DNA of 64,000 nucleotides, taken from NCBI RefSeq assembly GCF_019613795.1, contig NZ_CP080429.1, forward strand, positions 124,001 to 188,000, in the 5' to 3' direction. This stretch comes from Flavobacterium litorale. Lineage in GTDB: Bacteria; Bacteroidota; Bacteroidia; Flavobacteriales; Flavobacteriaceae. This document shows positions 1 to 9,742 of this stretch, piece by piece. A program made the position numbers and the translations under genes. Under the pieces are notes generated by a model. The model had not been told where the DNA came from. It saw only the letters and a program-made list of their open reading frames with translations, and did not search any database. Every line of letters begins with the position of its first letter. The stretch's first letter is position 1.

Positions 1-782
1 TTGATATTGCGCCTACACCACGACCTAAAGATTCTGATTCGCGTACGGTAACGCCTAATGAAGATAAATTTTCGGGTTTTGTATTTAAGATACATGCCAA
101 TATGGACCCTAAACACCGCGATAGGATTGCGTTTGTAAAAATAGTATCGGGTACTTTTGAGCGTAACAAACCTTACTTGCATGTGAGGTTAAAAAAGAAT
201 TTGAAATTTTCGAGCCCGAATGCTTTTTTTGCGGAGAAAAAAGAAATTGTAGATGTATCGTACCCTGGAGATATTGTGGGATTACACGATACAGGTAACT
301 TTAAAATTGGTGATACGCTTACCGAAGGTGAGCAAATGAGTTTTAAAGGCATACCTAGTTTTTCGCCAGAGCATTTTAGATATATCAATAATGCAGACCC
401 TTTAAAGGCAAAACAACTTGACAAGGGTATTAACCAGCTTATGGACGAAGGGGTAGCCCAGCTTTTTACTTTAGAGATGAATAACCGTAAGGTTATTGGT
501 ACTGTAGGTGCACTACAGTATGAGGTAATACAATACCGATTGGAGCACGAATATGGTGCAAAATGTTCGTACGAGAATTTCCCTGTACACAAAGCGTGTT
601 GGGTAAAACCCGATGACCCTAAAAACAATGAATTTGCCGAGTTTAAACGAATAAAGCAAAAGTTTATGGCTAAAGATAAATATGGGCAATTGGTTTTTCT
701 TGCCGATTCTGAATTTTCGATACAGATGGCGCAACAAAAATACCCTAGCGTAAAACTTTTTTTTACGTCTGAATTTGATTAA
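1..782 (+). CDS. prfC: Peptide chain release factor 3, C-terminal part (partial at left edge)
   Basis: RF3 is the ribosome-bound GTPase that recycles RF1/RF2 after termination. The open frame enters from the left edge without a start; the G domain lies outside the window. What remains is domain II and the C-terminal domain, beginning near the sequence FSGFVFKIHANMDPKHRDR, which is diagnostic of RF3 rather than EF-G. The internal ATG at 102 lies within this conserved block and is not the real start. The stop TAA is at 780-782 and a strong bidirectional terminator follows at 817-849. No frameshift is seen. The next gene converges from the other strand. Confidence 0.93.
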   Translation, partial: DIAPTPRPKDSDSRTVTPNEDKFSGFVFKIHANMDPKHRDRIAFVKIVSGTFERNKPYLHVRLKKNLKFSSPNAFFAEKKEIVDVSYPGDIVGLHDTGNFKIGDTLTEGEQMSFKGIPSFSPEHFRYINNADPLKAKQLDKGINQLMDEGVAQLFTLEMNNRKVIGTVGALQYEVIQYRLEHEYGAKCSYENFPVHKACWVKPDDPKNNEFAEFKRIKQKFMAKDKYGQLVFLADSEFSIQMAQQKYPSVKLFFTSEFD

Positions 783-816
783 ATAGCTTTAATAAAAATT
801 TGAAATATACTGTAAA

Positions 817-849
817 TAAAAAGCCCCGTGCCAATGGCACGGGGCTTTT
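817..849. terminator. Bidirectional rho-independent terminator between convergent genes
   Basis: A 10-bp perfect GC-rich stem (gccccgtgcc / ggcacggggc) with an AATG-type loop is flanked by A-runs on the left and T-runs on the right, so it can stop both prfC (+) and the large T9SS gene (-). Confidence 0.9.
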
Positions 850-868
850 GGTTGTTATAAACAATCGT

Positions 869-3800
869 TTAGTTTTTAAGTACTTTAAACGATGTTGTTT
901 TGTTAGCGCTTGCAGCTCTTACAATATAAGTTCCTGCCAATAGGCTTGTCATGTCTACCTGTACGGTAGTACCATTAGTATTACGCTCTAGTACTGGTTG
1001 CCCTAATAAATTGTAAACAATTACTGTTGTAATGTTTTCGCTAAACTCTAGGTTAAGCACATCGTTAACAGGGTTGGGGTAATGTGTAAAGTTAGCTTTA
1101 GTAAGTGTTGGTGTACTCAATACCTCATCTGCTGTTACTGCCAGTGCTACACTTGGGCAATCGCCGTTGTTAGCTACCGCGTAATAGGTAGCACCATCTA
1201 CAAGCTCGGTAGTAGTATCTATTATCATAGTAAGTGCTTCATCAGCATACCAAACCAAGTTATCTCCTGTTACATCAAGGTCGGCAATTGTATCTCCTGC
1301 ATTAAATTCTTGTGTAGCATCGCCTACAGGCATTGGTGTAACATTTACGGTAACCTCTACGGCTGCACGTAAACTCTCGCACTCGTTTATCATTTGCGAT
1401 ACATAGTATGTTCCTGTTGTTAGTATTGTTTCTGGGGTTAAAGGTACACCTCCTGCTACTGCATCATACCATTGTGGCATTATTGTACCTTCCGCTATTA
1501 AATCGGCTACTGTTGTAAAGCCACAGAATGTTTGTGCATCTACCGTTGGTACATCATTTACAGTAAGTACGGCTGCTACCGCAGTTCTTGCACTCTCACA
1601 ACCGTTTATGGTTTGTGATGCGTAATAGATAGTAGTTCCTTCAGATAATGGAGTATCAATACTCACAGTCGTATCACCGGCTGCTGAAGCGTACCATACT
1701 AAGTTCTCACCCATTATTATTATTTCGGCTACGGTTGCTGCATTACAAAATACCTGTACTTCTTCTGCCATAGGTGCTTCGGGAATAGCATTAACCGTTA
1801 CATCAATCATTGCACGTGGACTTTCACATCCGTTAATCGTTTGCGATACATAGTATGTTCCTGTTGTAAGAGCATCTGTCATAGTTAGTGCATCGCCTCC
1901 TGTTTCGGTAGCATACCACATTGGCATATCGCCAGATGTTACCATTAAGTCAGCTACTGTTGCCATTCCGCAAAACGTCTGTGCATCGGCTGTTGGCATC
2001 ATCGGTATATCGTTTACGGTTACGTTAACCATTGTTCTTTCACTCTCACAATCATTTACGATTTGCGATACGTAATACATTCCTGTTGTAAGAGCATCGG
2101 TCATAGCTAAAGCCGTTCCACCTGTTTCCATATCGTACCACATTGGCATATCGCCTGCTACCATAAGGTCAGCTACTGTTGCCGCACCACAAAATGTTTG
2201 TGCATCGGCTGTTGGTGCTACTGGTATTGGGTTTACCGTTACGTTAACCATTGTTCTTTCACTTTCACATCCATTTACGGTTTGCGATACATAGTACATA
2301 CCTGTTGTAAGGGCGTCTGTCATGGCTAAAGCTGTTCCGCCAGTTGGCATATCGTACCACATTGGCATATCACCTGCAGCCATCAAATCAGCTACCGTTG
2401 CCGCACCACAAAATGTTTGCGCATCGGCTGTTGGTGCTACTGGTATATCGTTTACGGTTACGCTAACCATTGCTCTTTCGCTTTCACAACCATCCATAGT
2501 TTGCGATGCGTAGTATATTCCTGTTGTTACAGCTGCATCTGTTGCCAGTGCTGTTCCACCTGTTGCTACGTTATACCATTGTATTGCTTCTTCTTCCGTA
2601 ACCATTAAATCAGCAACTGTTGTTGCTCCGCAATATGTTAAATCTGTTACTATAGGTGCTACAGTAATAGTAAGCACTACGGCAACGGCTGTACGCGCTG
2701 TACTTTCGCATCCATCAACAGTTTGCGATGCATAGTAAATCGTTGTACCTTCTGTAAGTGCCATATCATTTGCTAATGCAGTACCGTCTGTAAGGGTTTC
2801 GTACCAAAGTATGTTTTCTCCGTTTGTTGCTATATCGGCAAGAGTTGCCACATTACAGAACTCTTGTACGTTTGCATCTACTGTAGGTGCATCTGGTATT
2901 GGGTTTACTGTTACGTTAACCATTGCTCTTTCACTTTCGCATCCATTTACGGTTTGCGATACATAGTACATTGTTGTTGTAAGGTCAGTATCTGTTGCTA
3001 ATGGCATACCACCTGTTTCGGCTGCGTACCACTGTGGCATATCGCCAGCTGTAACCATTAAATCGGCCACGGTAGCTGCACCACAAAATGCTTGTGCATC
3101 GGCTGTTGGTACCTCTGGTATATCGTTTACTGTTATTGCCACGGCTGTTCTTTCACTTTCGCAACCATCTACAGTTTGCGATGCGTAGTACACACCTGTT
3201 GTCACAGCTGCACCTGTTACTAATGCCATACCACCCGTTTCGGCTGCGTACCACTGTGGCATATTGCCTGCTGTAACCATTAAATCGGCTACCGTAGTTG
3301 CACCACAAAATGCTTGTGCATCGGCTGTTGGTGCTACTGGTATGGCTTTTATTGTTACTTCAACCATTGCTCTTTCGCTCTCGCAATCATCTACAGTTTG
3401 CGATACGTAATATGTTCCTGTTGTTACAGCTGTATCTGTTGCTAATGCTGTACCGCCTGTTTCGGCTGTATACCATTGTGGCATATCGCCTGCGGTAACT
3501 GTTAAATCGGCTACGGTAGCTGCACCACAAATTTCTAAGTTAGTAACTGTTGGCATAGCTGGCGTAGGTTTTATTACTACTGCAACGGCTGCTCTTTCAC
3601 TTTCGCAACCATCAACGGTTTGCGATACATAGTATACACCTGTTGTTACAGCTGTATCTGTTGCTAATGCTGTACCACCTGTTTCGGCTGCGTACCACTG
3701 TGGCATTGCTCCTGTAGTAATTGTTAAATTAGCTACGGTAGCATCATCGGCACATAACGATTGTGGATCTGCTGTTGGTAAAGCTACCACGCCACAAACC

Positions 3801-4729
3801 GACGTTGTAACTTGTATTGTATTTGAATTGTCTGCTGCCCCCGAAGTGTTGTAAGCTCTAACTCTGTAATAATATGTTGTTCCAGGCTCCAAACCTGTTA
3901 CCATGTATGATGTTACATTTCCTACATCCAGTCCGTCATAACCCGCTACGAAAGATGGCGTAAAGCCACCATCAAAAGTATGAGAACCCAAATCTGTGGT
4001 TTGTGCAGTACTGTTGTATGTAAACGATGAAACAATCCACTCTGAATTATCAACATTCGTACCTCTGGAATCGTCCCAATCCGTATTAGGGTTTAAAACA
4101 GATGATTTTCTAATCAATATTTTATCTTTAGTTGCACCACTAACACCTGCAACACTCCATGCTGTCCCAGGGTCAACACCATTACCTACCGCGTCAATAA
4201 GATTATATGTAGCACCACTACCACCATTCCAAGCAAGCCCTACAGCATCATCACCATTATGATTAATGGTAGTACTAGTCATGTCAGCATTAAATACGTC
4301 TGTATTGTTATTGGCAATAACATATGTAGCGCCGTCGGCTAGTGTACCCGAAAGCGACACCTCTGCTTCTGGCCAACTCCCACCGTTAGATATTCTCCAT
4401 ATCTTATAATTGGCTAAGTCTACCGCTGCACCTGTACCGTTAAAAATTTCAACGTATTTTTTATTTCCACCACTACCTTCTCCATACTCTGAGATAATTA
4501 GGTTAGAGGCAAACGTACCGCTACCAAAGGTTGCCGATTCGCTTACGTCTAGGTAATATCCTGTGGCATTTGCCTCTGCATTCCAGTTGGCAGTAAAACC
4601 ATTAGGTATTTCTGCCGTTCCTGCTGTTGCAGTAGCAGCATTAGGTACCTGACCGTAGGAAAGGGTAACCGTAAAAAACAACGCCATTAAAAATAAACGT
4701 TGCCATAAATTTTGTACTTTTTTCACCAT
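869..4729 (-). CDS. Giant T9SS-secreted protein: LTD inserted in Fn3, 12 Ig-like (CHU_C-type) repeats, type A sorting domain
   Basis: This 1286-residue protein is probably exported by Sec and then by T9SS to the cell surface, as an adhesin or surface-architecture protein. A signal peptide ends near residue 26 (LSYGQ). Residues ~33-70 and ~253-310 are the two halves of one fibronectin type III domain (FTANWN...GYYLDVS and VTGLEPGTTYYYRVRAYNTSG). Between them, ~76-250, sits a lamin-tail-like domain (LIISEYGEGSGGNKKYVEIF). Residues ~311-1205 are 12 tandem repeats of ~73 residues, nearly all with a Cys pair (FCG near the start, GCES near the end) and a WY core; they resemble the Ig-like CHU_C-associated domain. 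The last 81 residues are a type A sorting domain (HYPNPV...LLAGTYIVR). Start: ATG at 4729, 59 nt from a -7 box. No catalytic motif is seen. Confidence 0.88.
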   Translation of the reverse strand: MVKKVQNLWQRLFLMALFFTVTLSYGQVPNAATATAGTAEIPNGFTANWNAEANATGYYLDVSESATFGSGTFASNLIISEYGEGSGGNKKYVEIFNGTGAAVDLANYKIWRISNGGSWPEAEVSLSGTLADGATYVIANNNTDVFNADMTSTTINHNGDDAVGLAWNGGSGATYNLIDAVGNGVDPGTAWSVAGVSGATKDKILIRKSSVLNPNTDWDDSRGTNVDNSEWIVSSFTYNSTAQTTDLGSHTFDGGFTPSFVAGYDGLDVGNVTSYMVTGLEPGTTYYYRVRAYNTSGAADNSNTIQVTTSVCGVVALPTADPQSLCADDATVANLTITTGAMPQWYAAETGGTALATDTAVTTGVYYVSQTVDGCESERAAVAVVIKPTPAMPTVTNLEICGAATVADLTVTAGDMPQWYTAETGGTALATDTAVTTGTYYVSQTVDDCESERAMVEVTIKAIPVAPTADAQAFCGATTVADLMVTAGNMPQWYAAETGGMALVTGAAVTTGVYYASQTVDGCESERTAVAITVNDIPEVPTADAQAFCGAATVADLMVTAGDMPQWYAAETGGMPLATDTDLTTTMYYVSQTVNGCESERAMVNVTVNPIPDAPTVDANVQEFCNVATLADIATNGENILWYETLTDGTALANDMALTEGTTIYYASQTVDGCESTARTAVAVVLTITVAPIVTDLTYCGATTVADLMVTEEEAIQWYNVATGGTALATDAAVTTGIYYASQTMDGCESERAMVSVTVNDIPVAPTADAQTFCGAATVADLMAAGDMPMWYDMPTGGTALAMTDALTTGMYYVSQTVNGCESERTMVNVTVNPIPVAPTADAQTFCGAATVADLMVAGDMPMWYDMETGGTALAMTDALTTGMYYVSQIVNDCESERTMVNVTVNDIPMMPTADAQTFCGMATVADLMVTSGDMPMWYATETGGDALTMTDALTTGTYYVSQTINGCESPRAMIDVTVNAIPEAPMAEEVQVFCNAATVAEIIIMGENLVWYASAAGDTTVSIDTPLSEGTTIYYASQTINGCESARTAVAAVLTVNDVPTVDAQTFCGFTTVADLIAEGTIMPQWYDAVAGGVPLTPETILTTGTYYVSQMINECESLRAAVEVTVNVTPMPVGDATQEFNAGDTIADLDVTGDNLVWYADEALTMIIDTTTELVDGATYYAVANNGDCPSVALAVTADEVLSTPTLTKANFTHYPNPVNDVLNLEFSENITTVIVYNLLGQPVLERNTNGTTVQVDMTSLLAGTYIVRAASANKTTSFKVLKN
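1115..3799 (-). repeat. Twelve tandem ~220-bp repeats coding Ig-like domains
   Basis: In-frame tandem array inside the giant T9SS gene. Units are ~70-77 codons. Units 3-4 and 7-9 are most alike (PTADAQ[TA]FCG). Units 5 and 10 are a second subtype with EGTTIYYASQT and ARTAVA, giving a five-unit super-period. DNA copies differ mostly at synonymous sites, so this is an old duplication under protein-level selection, though recombination between units remains plausible. Confidence 0.9.
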
Positions 4730-4780
4730 AGCTTTAATTTTAATATTTTAGTTTATAGCATCTAAATAAAAGAATGTCAA

Positions 4781-4788
4781 CAAATGTA
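4781..4788 (-). promoter_or_regulatory. -7 box TACATTTG upstream of the giant T9SS gene
   Basis: The minus-strand sequence matches the Bacteroidota -7 consensus TAnnTTTG, about 52 nt upstream of the ATG. No TTTG at 19 nt upstream is seen, so only half of the promoter is supported. Confidence 0.45.
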
Positions 4789-5112
4789 TTAACCTAAGCA
4801 CGAGCCATAGTTTCGTGGAAATAAAATTAACATTAAGCTATTGTTAATCAATTGTTTTAACAGGAATATTACATTTAAAATCAAGATTTTACGAGTTATA
4901 TTATAACTTCATATTTAAATTTTAATTTATTCATTCAGCTTTAAGCTATTGCAATACAATTTGGGTAACACGTTCAACTAAACCTTTGTTTATTACTAAA
5001 TAAAACTTTACATTAACTCAGTAGTATACGTTTAAAGATGGAGTTATATGATTCTTTATATTAAATATTAATATAAAATAAGGTTTAACATAAAATGCCT
5101 GTTGAGAATTGC

Positions 5113-5120
5113 TACTTTTG
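5113..5120 (+). promoter_or_regulatory. -7 box TACTTTTG upstream of udk
   Basis: Perfect TAnnTTTG match 27 nt before the chosen udk ATG. It lies downstream of the longer TTG-initiated frame start at 5109, which argues that the ATG at 5148 is the true start. Confidence 0.5.
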
Positions 5121-5147
5121 CAAAACATAAAACAATACTATCTACAG

Positions 5148-5756
5148 ATGCTTATCATAGGAATTGCAGGCGGTACCGGAAGCGGTAAAACTACTGTTGT
5201 ACACCAGATAATGAATGAACTACCTGCTAGCGAAGTGGGTATAATATCGCAAGACTCGTATTATAAAGATAATTCAGAGCTTAGTTTTGAGGACAGGGCT
5301 AAAATAAACTTTGACCATCCGAGAGCTATTGATTTTGAATTGCTAACAGAGCATTTAAAAAAATTACGAAAAGGCAAAACAATAGAGCAACCCGTATATT
5401 CGTTTGTTACCCACAACAGAACAAAAGATACTGTAATTACGCACCCCCGAAAGGTAATGATTATAGAGGGCATCCTTATATTGGCTAGCCCCCAGCTAAG
5501 AGATATGTTTGATATTAAAATTTATGTACATGCCGATTCTGACGAAAGATTAATCCGTCGTTTAAAACGAGATATTGCCGAGAGAGGTCGTGATATGGAC
5601 GAGGTATTAAATCGTTACCAAACTACCCTAAAACCAATGCACGAGCAGTTTATAGAGCCAACTAAAGCCCATGCCGATATTATTATACCTAACGATAAAT
5701 ACAATACAGTAGCTATAGATGTTGTACGGGCAGTAATAAACCAACGATTGACTTAA
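5148..5756 (+). CDS. udk: Uridine kinase
   Basis: It phosphorylates uridine and cytidine to UMP and CMP with ATP or GTP in the cytosolic pyrimidine salvage pathway. The 202-residue protein opens with MLIIGIAGGTGSGKTT; residues 8-16 are the P-loop. QDSYYKD and the NFDHPRAIDF block follow, the usual uridine-kinase signatures, and length matches the family. The frame is open to a TTG at 5109, but the ATG at 5148 aligns with family N-termini and a -7 promoter box at 5113-5120 lies inside the longer version. The next gene follows after 97 nt in the same direction, so cotranscription is possible but not certain. Confidence 0.93.
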   Translation: MLIIGIAGGTGSGKTTVVHQIMNELPASEVGIISQDSYYKDNSELSFEDRAKINFDHPRAIDFELLTEHLKKLRKGKTIEQPVYSFVTHNRTKDTVITHPRKVMIIEGILILASPQLRDMFDIKIYVHADSDERLIRRLKRDIAERGRDMDEVLNRYQTTLKPMHEQFIEPTKAHADIIIPNDKYNTVAIDVVRAVINQRLT

Positions 5757-5853
5757 AAACATACCAAAAAAACACATTCGGTACAAATAGCTATACTTTA
5801 CACAACTACGTCAGAAAAAAGTATTATTTTGTACTTATTTATAAACCAATACC

Positions 5854-6189
5854 ATGAAACCTTTAGGCAAATTAACCGAGAAGTACCCTTTCCTGAAGAT
5901 AATAGGAAACAGATACGTATTGGTTGGCTTGTTTTTTATTATATGGATGGTTTTTATAGATAATTATTCCTTGTATTTTGAGCATCCTGTATTGGACAAC
6001 GAAATTGAAGAGTTAGAAGAAAATAAGGCTTATTACATTCAGGAAATAAAAAAGGATAGTATTAGTATAAAACAACTAAAAAATCCAGAACAAACGGAAA
6101 AATACGCGCGCGAACAATACTACATGAAGCGCGATAACGAAGATATATATATAATAGAGTTTGAAGAAAACGCTGAGGAAAGCGAATAA
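5854..6189 (+). CDS. Septum formation initiator family protein (DivIC/FtsB-like)
   Basis: This 111-residue single-span membrane protein is of the type that joins the FtsQLB-like divisome complex. There is a short cytoplasmic N-terminus, a membrane segment at ~25-38 (VLVGLFFIIWMVFI), then a charged coiled-coil (EIEELEENKAYYIQEIKKD) and the family's closing block LKNPEQTEKYAREQYYMKR. The C-terminus is acidic. It sits 22 nt upstream of the methylmalonyl-CoA mutase genes, a frequent flavobacterial neighbour arrangement without an obvious functional link. Assignment rests on topology and the KYAREQYYMK motif. Confidence 0.85.
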   Translation: MKPLGKLTEKYPFLKIIGNRYVLVGLFFIIWMVFIDNYSLYFEHPVLDNEIEELEENKAYYIQEIKKDSISIKQLKNPEQTEKYAREQYYMKRDNEDIYIIEFEENAEESE

Positions 6190-6211
6190 ATCACTTTAAA
6201 AACTTTTGTGC

Positions 6212-7585
6212 ATGAGCGAAAAACTATTTAACGGTTTTGATTCTGTATCATCCAAAGAATGGAAACAACAAATACAGGCAGACTTAAAAGGTGCCGATTA
6301 TAACGATACATTAGTATGGGAAAGCCCAGAAGGGATTAAAGTAAAACCTTTTTACCATAACGACAATTTTACTACCCCTATACCTGCTGGAACAAAAGCA
6401 GCAAGCTTTAACATTTGCCAAAATATATTTGTATTTAATGTAGAGAAATCTATTGCCAGAGCAAATGACACATTACAGCGCGGTGCCGAAAGCATTCGTT
6501 TTACAATAGAAGACACTAAAACAGATATAGAAAAGCTGCTAAACGGGATTCCTTTAAAAAACATTCATGTTTACCTACATTTAGGTTTCTTTGCAATCGA
6601 TTTCGTAAAGCGAATTAACGCTGTTGCAAAGAGTAAAGAGGCAACCATATACGTACAGCTCGACCCCATTGGAAGATTGGCTAAAGAGGGGAATTGGTTC
6701 GATAAAAAAGATAAAGATCTTGATGCGCTAAACACCATAGCAATAGCCTGTACCAACATCAGCTTTTTAAGTGTAGATGGTAGCCTCTACCAAAACGCAG
6801 GAGCTAATATGGTACAACAACTAGCCTATACACTAGCACACACCAACGAGTATTTTAATGCTGTGGCAACCATTAGCCAACCTATTGTTTTACAAGTAAC
6901 CGTTGGTACAAACTACTTTTTTGAGATAGCTAAACTACGGGCGTTACGCCAATTATTTAGAACAATAGCAAAAGAGTACGGGCATACACACGAGTGCCAT
7001 ATTATAGCAACACCCACCAAACGCAACAAAACTCTATACGATTATAACACCAATATGCTCCGTACTACTACCGAGTGTATGAGTGCTATTTTAGGTGGGG
7101 CAAATGCCGTAGCCAATTTACCTTATGACGCTTTATACCATAAAGACAACGAGTTTGGCGACCGTATTGCACGCAACCAGCTACTGGTATTAAAACACGA
7201 AAGTTATTTTGATAAAGTAGATAATCCTGCCGATGGGGCTTACTATATTGAAGAGCTAACACAGCAATTAGCTGAAAAAGCACTAGTACTCTTTAAAGAT
7301 ATCGAAGCAAACGGAGGCTTCTTATCACAACTAAAAGAAGGCACTATACAACGCAAAATACAAGAAAGTGCTACAAAAGAGCAGGAGCTTTTTAATAGTG
7401 GTAAAGAAGTATTGTTGGGTACCAATAAATACCCCAATAAGAACGACCGAATGAGTGGCGAACTCGAGTTGTATCCGTTTGTAAAAACCGATGCAAAAAA
7501 AACACTTATATCGCCCATCATTGAAAAGCGACTTGCCGAAGCCATAGAAAAGGAACGATTGGATTCAGAAAAAAACGAGGGTTAA
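6212..7585 (+). CDS. mutA: Methylmalonyl-CoA mutase, small (beta) subunit
   Basis: This is the partner of the catalytic large subunit in the heterodimeric, B12-dependent interconversion of methylmalonyl-CoA and succinyl-CoA (propionate and odd-chain/branched amino-acid metabolism). Its 457 residues form a mutase TIM-barrel-like domain (TTTECMSAILGGANAVANLPYDALY; RNQLLVLKHESYFDKVDNPADGAYYIEELT). No cobalamin-binding DxHxxG motif is present and the protein is shorter than the actinobacterial small subunit, consistent with a truncated C-terminus lacking the B12 domain. The ATG at 6212 is preferred to the in-frame TTG at 6206. mutB follows after 17 nt, so they form an operon. Confidence 0.92.
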   Translation: MSEKLFNGFDSVSSKEWKQQIQADLKGADYNDTLVWESPEGIKVKPFYHNDNFTTPIPAGTKAASFNICQNIFVFNVEKSIARANDTLQRGAESIRFTIEDTKTDIEKLLNGIPLKNIHVYLHLGFFAIDFVKRINAVAKSKEATIYVQLDPIGRLAKEGNWFDKKDKDLDALNTIAIACTNISFLSVDGSLYQNAGANMVQQLAYTLAHTNEYFNAVATISQPIVLQVTVGTNYFFEIAKLRALRQLFRTIAKEYGHTHECHIIATPTKRNKTLYDYNTNMLRTTTECMSAILGGANAVANLPYDALYHKDNEFGDRIARNQLLVLKHESYFDKVDNPADGAYYIEELTQQLAEKALVLFKDIEANGGFLSQLKEGTIQRKIQESATKEQELFNSGKEVLLGTNKYPNKNDRMSGELELYPFVKTDAKKTLISPIIEKRLAEAIEKERLDSEKNEG

Positions 7586-7602
7586 CTTTATAACGATTTA
7601 TA

Positions 7603-9741
7603 ATGAAACGAAAAGACCTCCAACATATACAGTTAAACAAGAGTACCAACCAAAGTACTGCTGCAAAAGCAGACATGTTTACAACTGCCGAAAATATTGA
7701 AGTAAAACAGGAGTACACTGCCAACGATATTGAAAAATTAGAGCATATAGGATTTGCAGCAGGATTTGCTCCCAATTTGCGCGGTCCGTACAGTACCATG
7801 TACGTACGCCGCCCATGGACTATACGCCAGTATGCAGGCTTCTCTACAGCCGAAGAAAGTAATGCCTTTTACCGCCGTAACCTCGCCGCAGGGCAAAAAG
7901 GACTATCGGTAGCTTTTGATTTAGCCACACACCGCGGGTACGATAGTGACCACGAACGTGTAGTAGGCGATGTTGGTAAAGCGGGCGTTGCCATAGATAG
8001 CGTTGAAGATATGAAAGTGCTTTTTGACCAAATACCATTGGGAGAAATGTCAGTTTCCATGACCATGAATGGTGCGGTACTCCCCATTATGGCATTTTAT
8101 ATTGTAGCAGCCGAAGAGCAGGGCGTACAACCAGCGCTACTTTCGGGTACCATACAAAACGATATTTTAAAGGAGTTTATGGTACGTAATACCTACATCT
8201 ACCCTCCTGCCCCATCCATGAAAATTATTGCTGATATATTTGAATATACCAGTAAAAATATGCCCAAGTTCAACTCCATTAGTATATCGGGCTACCACAT
8301 GCAGGAAGCAGGCGCTACTGCCGATATTGAACTTGCATATACCCTTGCCGACGGTCTAGAATACATTCGTACAGGGCTGGCAGCAGGTATGAAAATAGAT
8401 AAATTCGCACCCCGCCTATCATTTTTTTGGGCTATTGGTATGAACCACTTTATGGAAATTGCCAAAATGCGTGCAGGGCGTATGCTTTGGGCAAAACTAT
8501 TACAACAATTTAATCCCGAAAATAAAAAATCGCTTGCCTTGCGTACCCACTGCCAAACCAGTGGCTGGAGCTTAACAGAGCAAGACCCGTTTAATAATGT
8601 GGCACGTACCTGTATAGAGGCAGCAGCAGCAGCCTTTGGCGGAACACAATCGTTACACACCAATGCCTTAGATGAAGCTATTGCATTACCTACCGATTTC
8701 TCGGCACGTATAGCGCGTAACACACAAATATTTTTACAAGAAGAAACCAAAATAACAAAAACGGTAGACCCTTGGGCAGGCAGTTACTACGTAGAAAGCC
8801 TTACCAACGAAATTGCACACAAAGCATGGGCATTAATTGAAGAAGTGGAAGAGCTTGGTGGTATGACCAAAGCTATTGAAGCGGGCATACCCAAGTTGCG
8901 TATTGAAGAGGCTGCGGCACGCAAACAGGCTCGTATTGATAGTACACAGGATATTATTGTTGGGGTAAATAAATACCGACTGGAAAAGGAAGACCCATTA
9001 CACATATTGGACGTAGATAACCAAATGGTGCGCCGCCAGCAAATAGAACGCTTGGAGGCAATAAAGGCAAGTCGTGATAGTAATAAAGTAGCTGAATGTC
9101 TTGATAAACTTACCAAAGCTGCAAAAACAGGCGAAGGAAACCTATTAGCGTTAGCTGTAGATGCAGCACGACACAGAGCTACATTAGGCGAAATTAGCGA
9201 TGCGCTCGAAACAGTATATGGCAGGTATAAAGCACAAATAAAATCATTTAGCGGCGTGTATAGTAAAGAAATTAAAAACGACGAGAGTTTTGAAAAAGCA
9301 AAACAGTTAGCCGACGAATTTGCAAAACTGGAAGGACGTCGTCCGAGAATAATGATTGCCAAAATGGGGCAAGACGGACACGACCGAGGTGCCAAAGTAG
9401 TAGCAACAGGTTATGCCGATGTAGGTTTTGATGTAGATATTGGTCCACTTTTCCAAACACCTGCCGAAGCAGCAAAACAAGCCGTAGAAAACGATGTACA
9501 CATTTTAGGCGTATCATCGTTAGCAGCAGGGCACAAAACTTTAGTACCACAGGTTATTGCAGAGCTCAAAAAATATGGCAGAGAGGATATTATGGTAATA
9601 GTAGGTGGCGTTATTCCTGCACAGGACTACGAGTACCTCTTTGAGTCGGGTGCCGTTGCCGTGTTTGGACCTGGTACTAAAATTAGCGAGGCTGCTATTA
9701 AAATACTAGATGTTTTAATTAAAGGTTTTGAAGAAGAATAA
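7603..9741 (+). CDS. mutB: Methylmalonyl-CoA mutase, large (alpha, catalytic) subunit
   Basis: This is the catalytic subunit that isomerises (R)-methylmalonyl-CoA and succinyl-CoA through an adenosylcobalamin radical. The 712-residue protein has the substrate barrel ([59 protein letters not shown]). Its C-terminal cobalamin domain carries the base-off motif DGHDRG, with the lower-ligand His, then GVSSLAAGH and VIVGGVIP. Length is full for the family. It is joined to mutA upstream and followed after one base by a GyrI-like gene, so the three are probably one transcript. Very high conservation makes this one of the safest calls. Confidence 0.98.
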   Translation: MKRKDLQHIQLNKSTNQSTAAKADMFTTAENIEVKQEYTANDIEKLEHIGFAAGFAPNLRGPYSTMYVRRPWTIRQYAGFSTAEESNAFYRRNLAAGQKGLSVAFDLATHRGYDSDHERVVGDVGKAGVAIDSVEDMKVLFDQIPLGEMSVSMTMNGAVLPIMAFYIVAAEEQGVQPALLSGTIQNDILKEFMVRNTYIYPPAPSMKIIADIFEYTSKNMPKFNSISISGYHMQEAGATADIELAYTLADGLEYIRTGLAAGMKIDKFAPRLSFFWAIGMNHFMEIAKMRAGRMLWAKLLQQFNPENKKSLALRTHCQTSGWSLTEQDPFNNVARTCIEAAAAAFGGTQSLHTNALDEAIALPTDFSARIARNTQIFLQEETKITKTVDPWAGSYYVESLTNEIAHKAWALIEEVEELGGMTKAIEAGIPKLRIEEAAARKQARIDSTQDIIVGVNKYRLEKEDPLHILDVDNQMVRRQQIERLEAIKASRDSNKVAECLDKLTKAAKTGEGNLLALAVDAARHRATLGEISDALETVYGRYKAQIKSFSGVYSKEIKNDESFEKAKQLADEFAKLEGRRPRIMIAKMGQDGHDRGAKVVATGYADVGFDVDIGPLFQTPAEAAKQAVENDVHILGVSSLAAGHKTLVPQVIAELKKYGREDIMVIVGGVIPAQDYEYLFESGAVAVFGPGTKISEAAIKILDVLIKGFEEE

Positions 9742-9742
9742 G

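Larger units (their letters stand above)
4730..5147. other. 418-bp AT-rich divergent intergenic region
   Basis: This gap separates the divergent giant T9SS gene and udk. It holds a -7-like box for each side (4781-4788 minus, 5113-5120 plus) and a small palindrome gttatattataac near 4895-4907. I see no ORF, tRNA, terminator or conserved RNA structure. Confidence 0.6.

Noticed and set aside
1115..3799. Regular repeats that could suggest a CRISPR or satellite array
   Set aside because: Units are ~220 bp, in frame and conserved at protein level with mostly synonymous changes; this is a coding domain array.
6206..6211. TTG start for mutA
   Set aside because: The ATG two codons later is a stronger start and the extra residues carry no family match.
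8292..8750. Long minus-strand open frame opposite mutB
   Set aside because: Antisense shadow of a strongly conserved gene; no start context, no recognisable domain.
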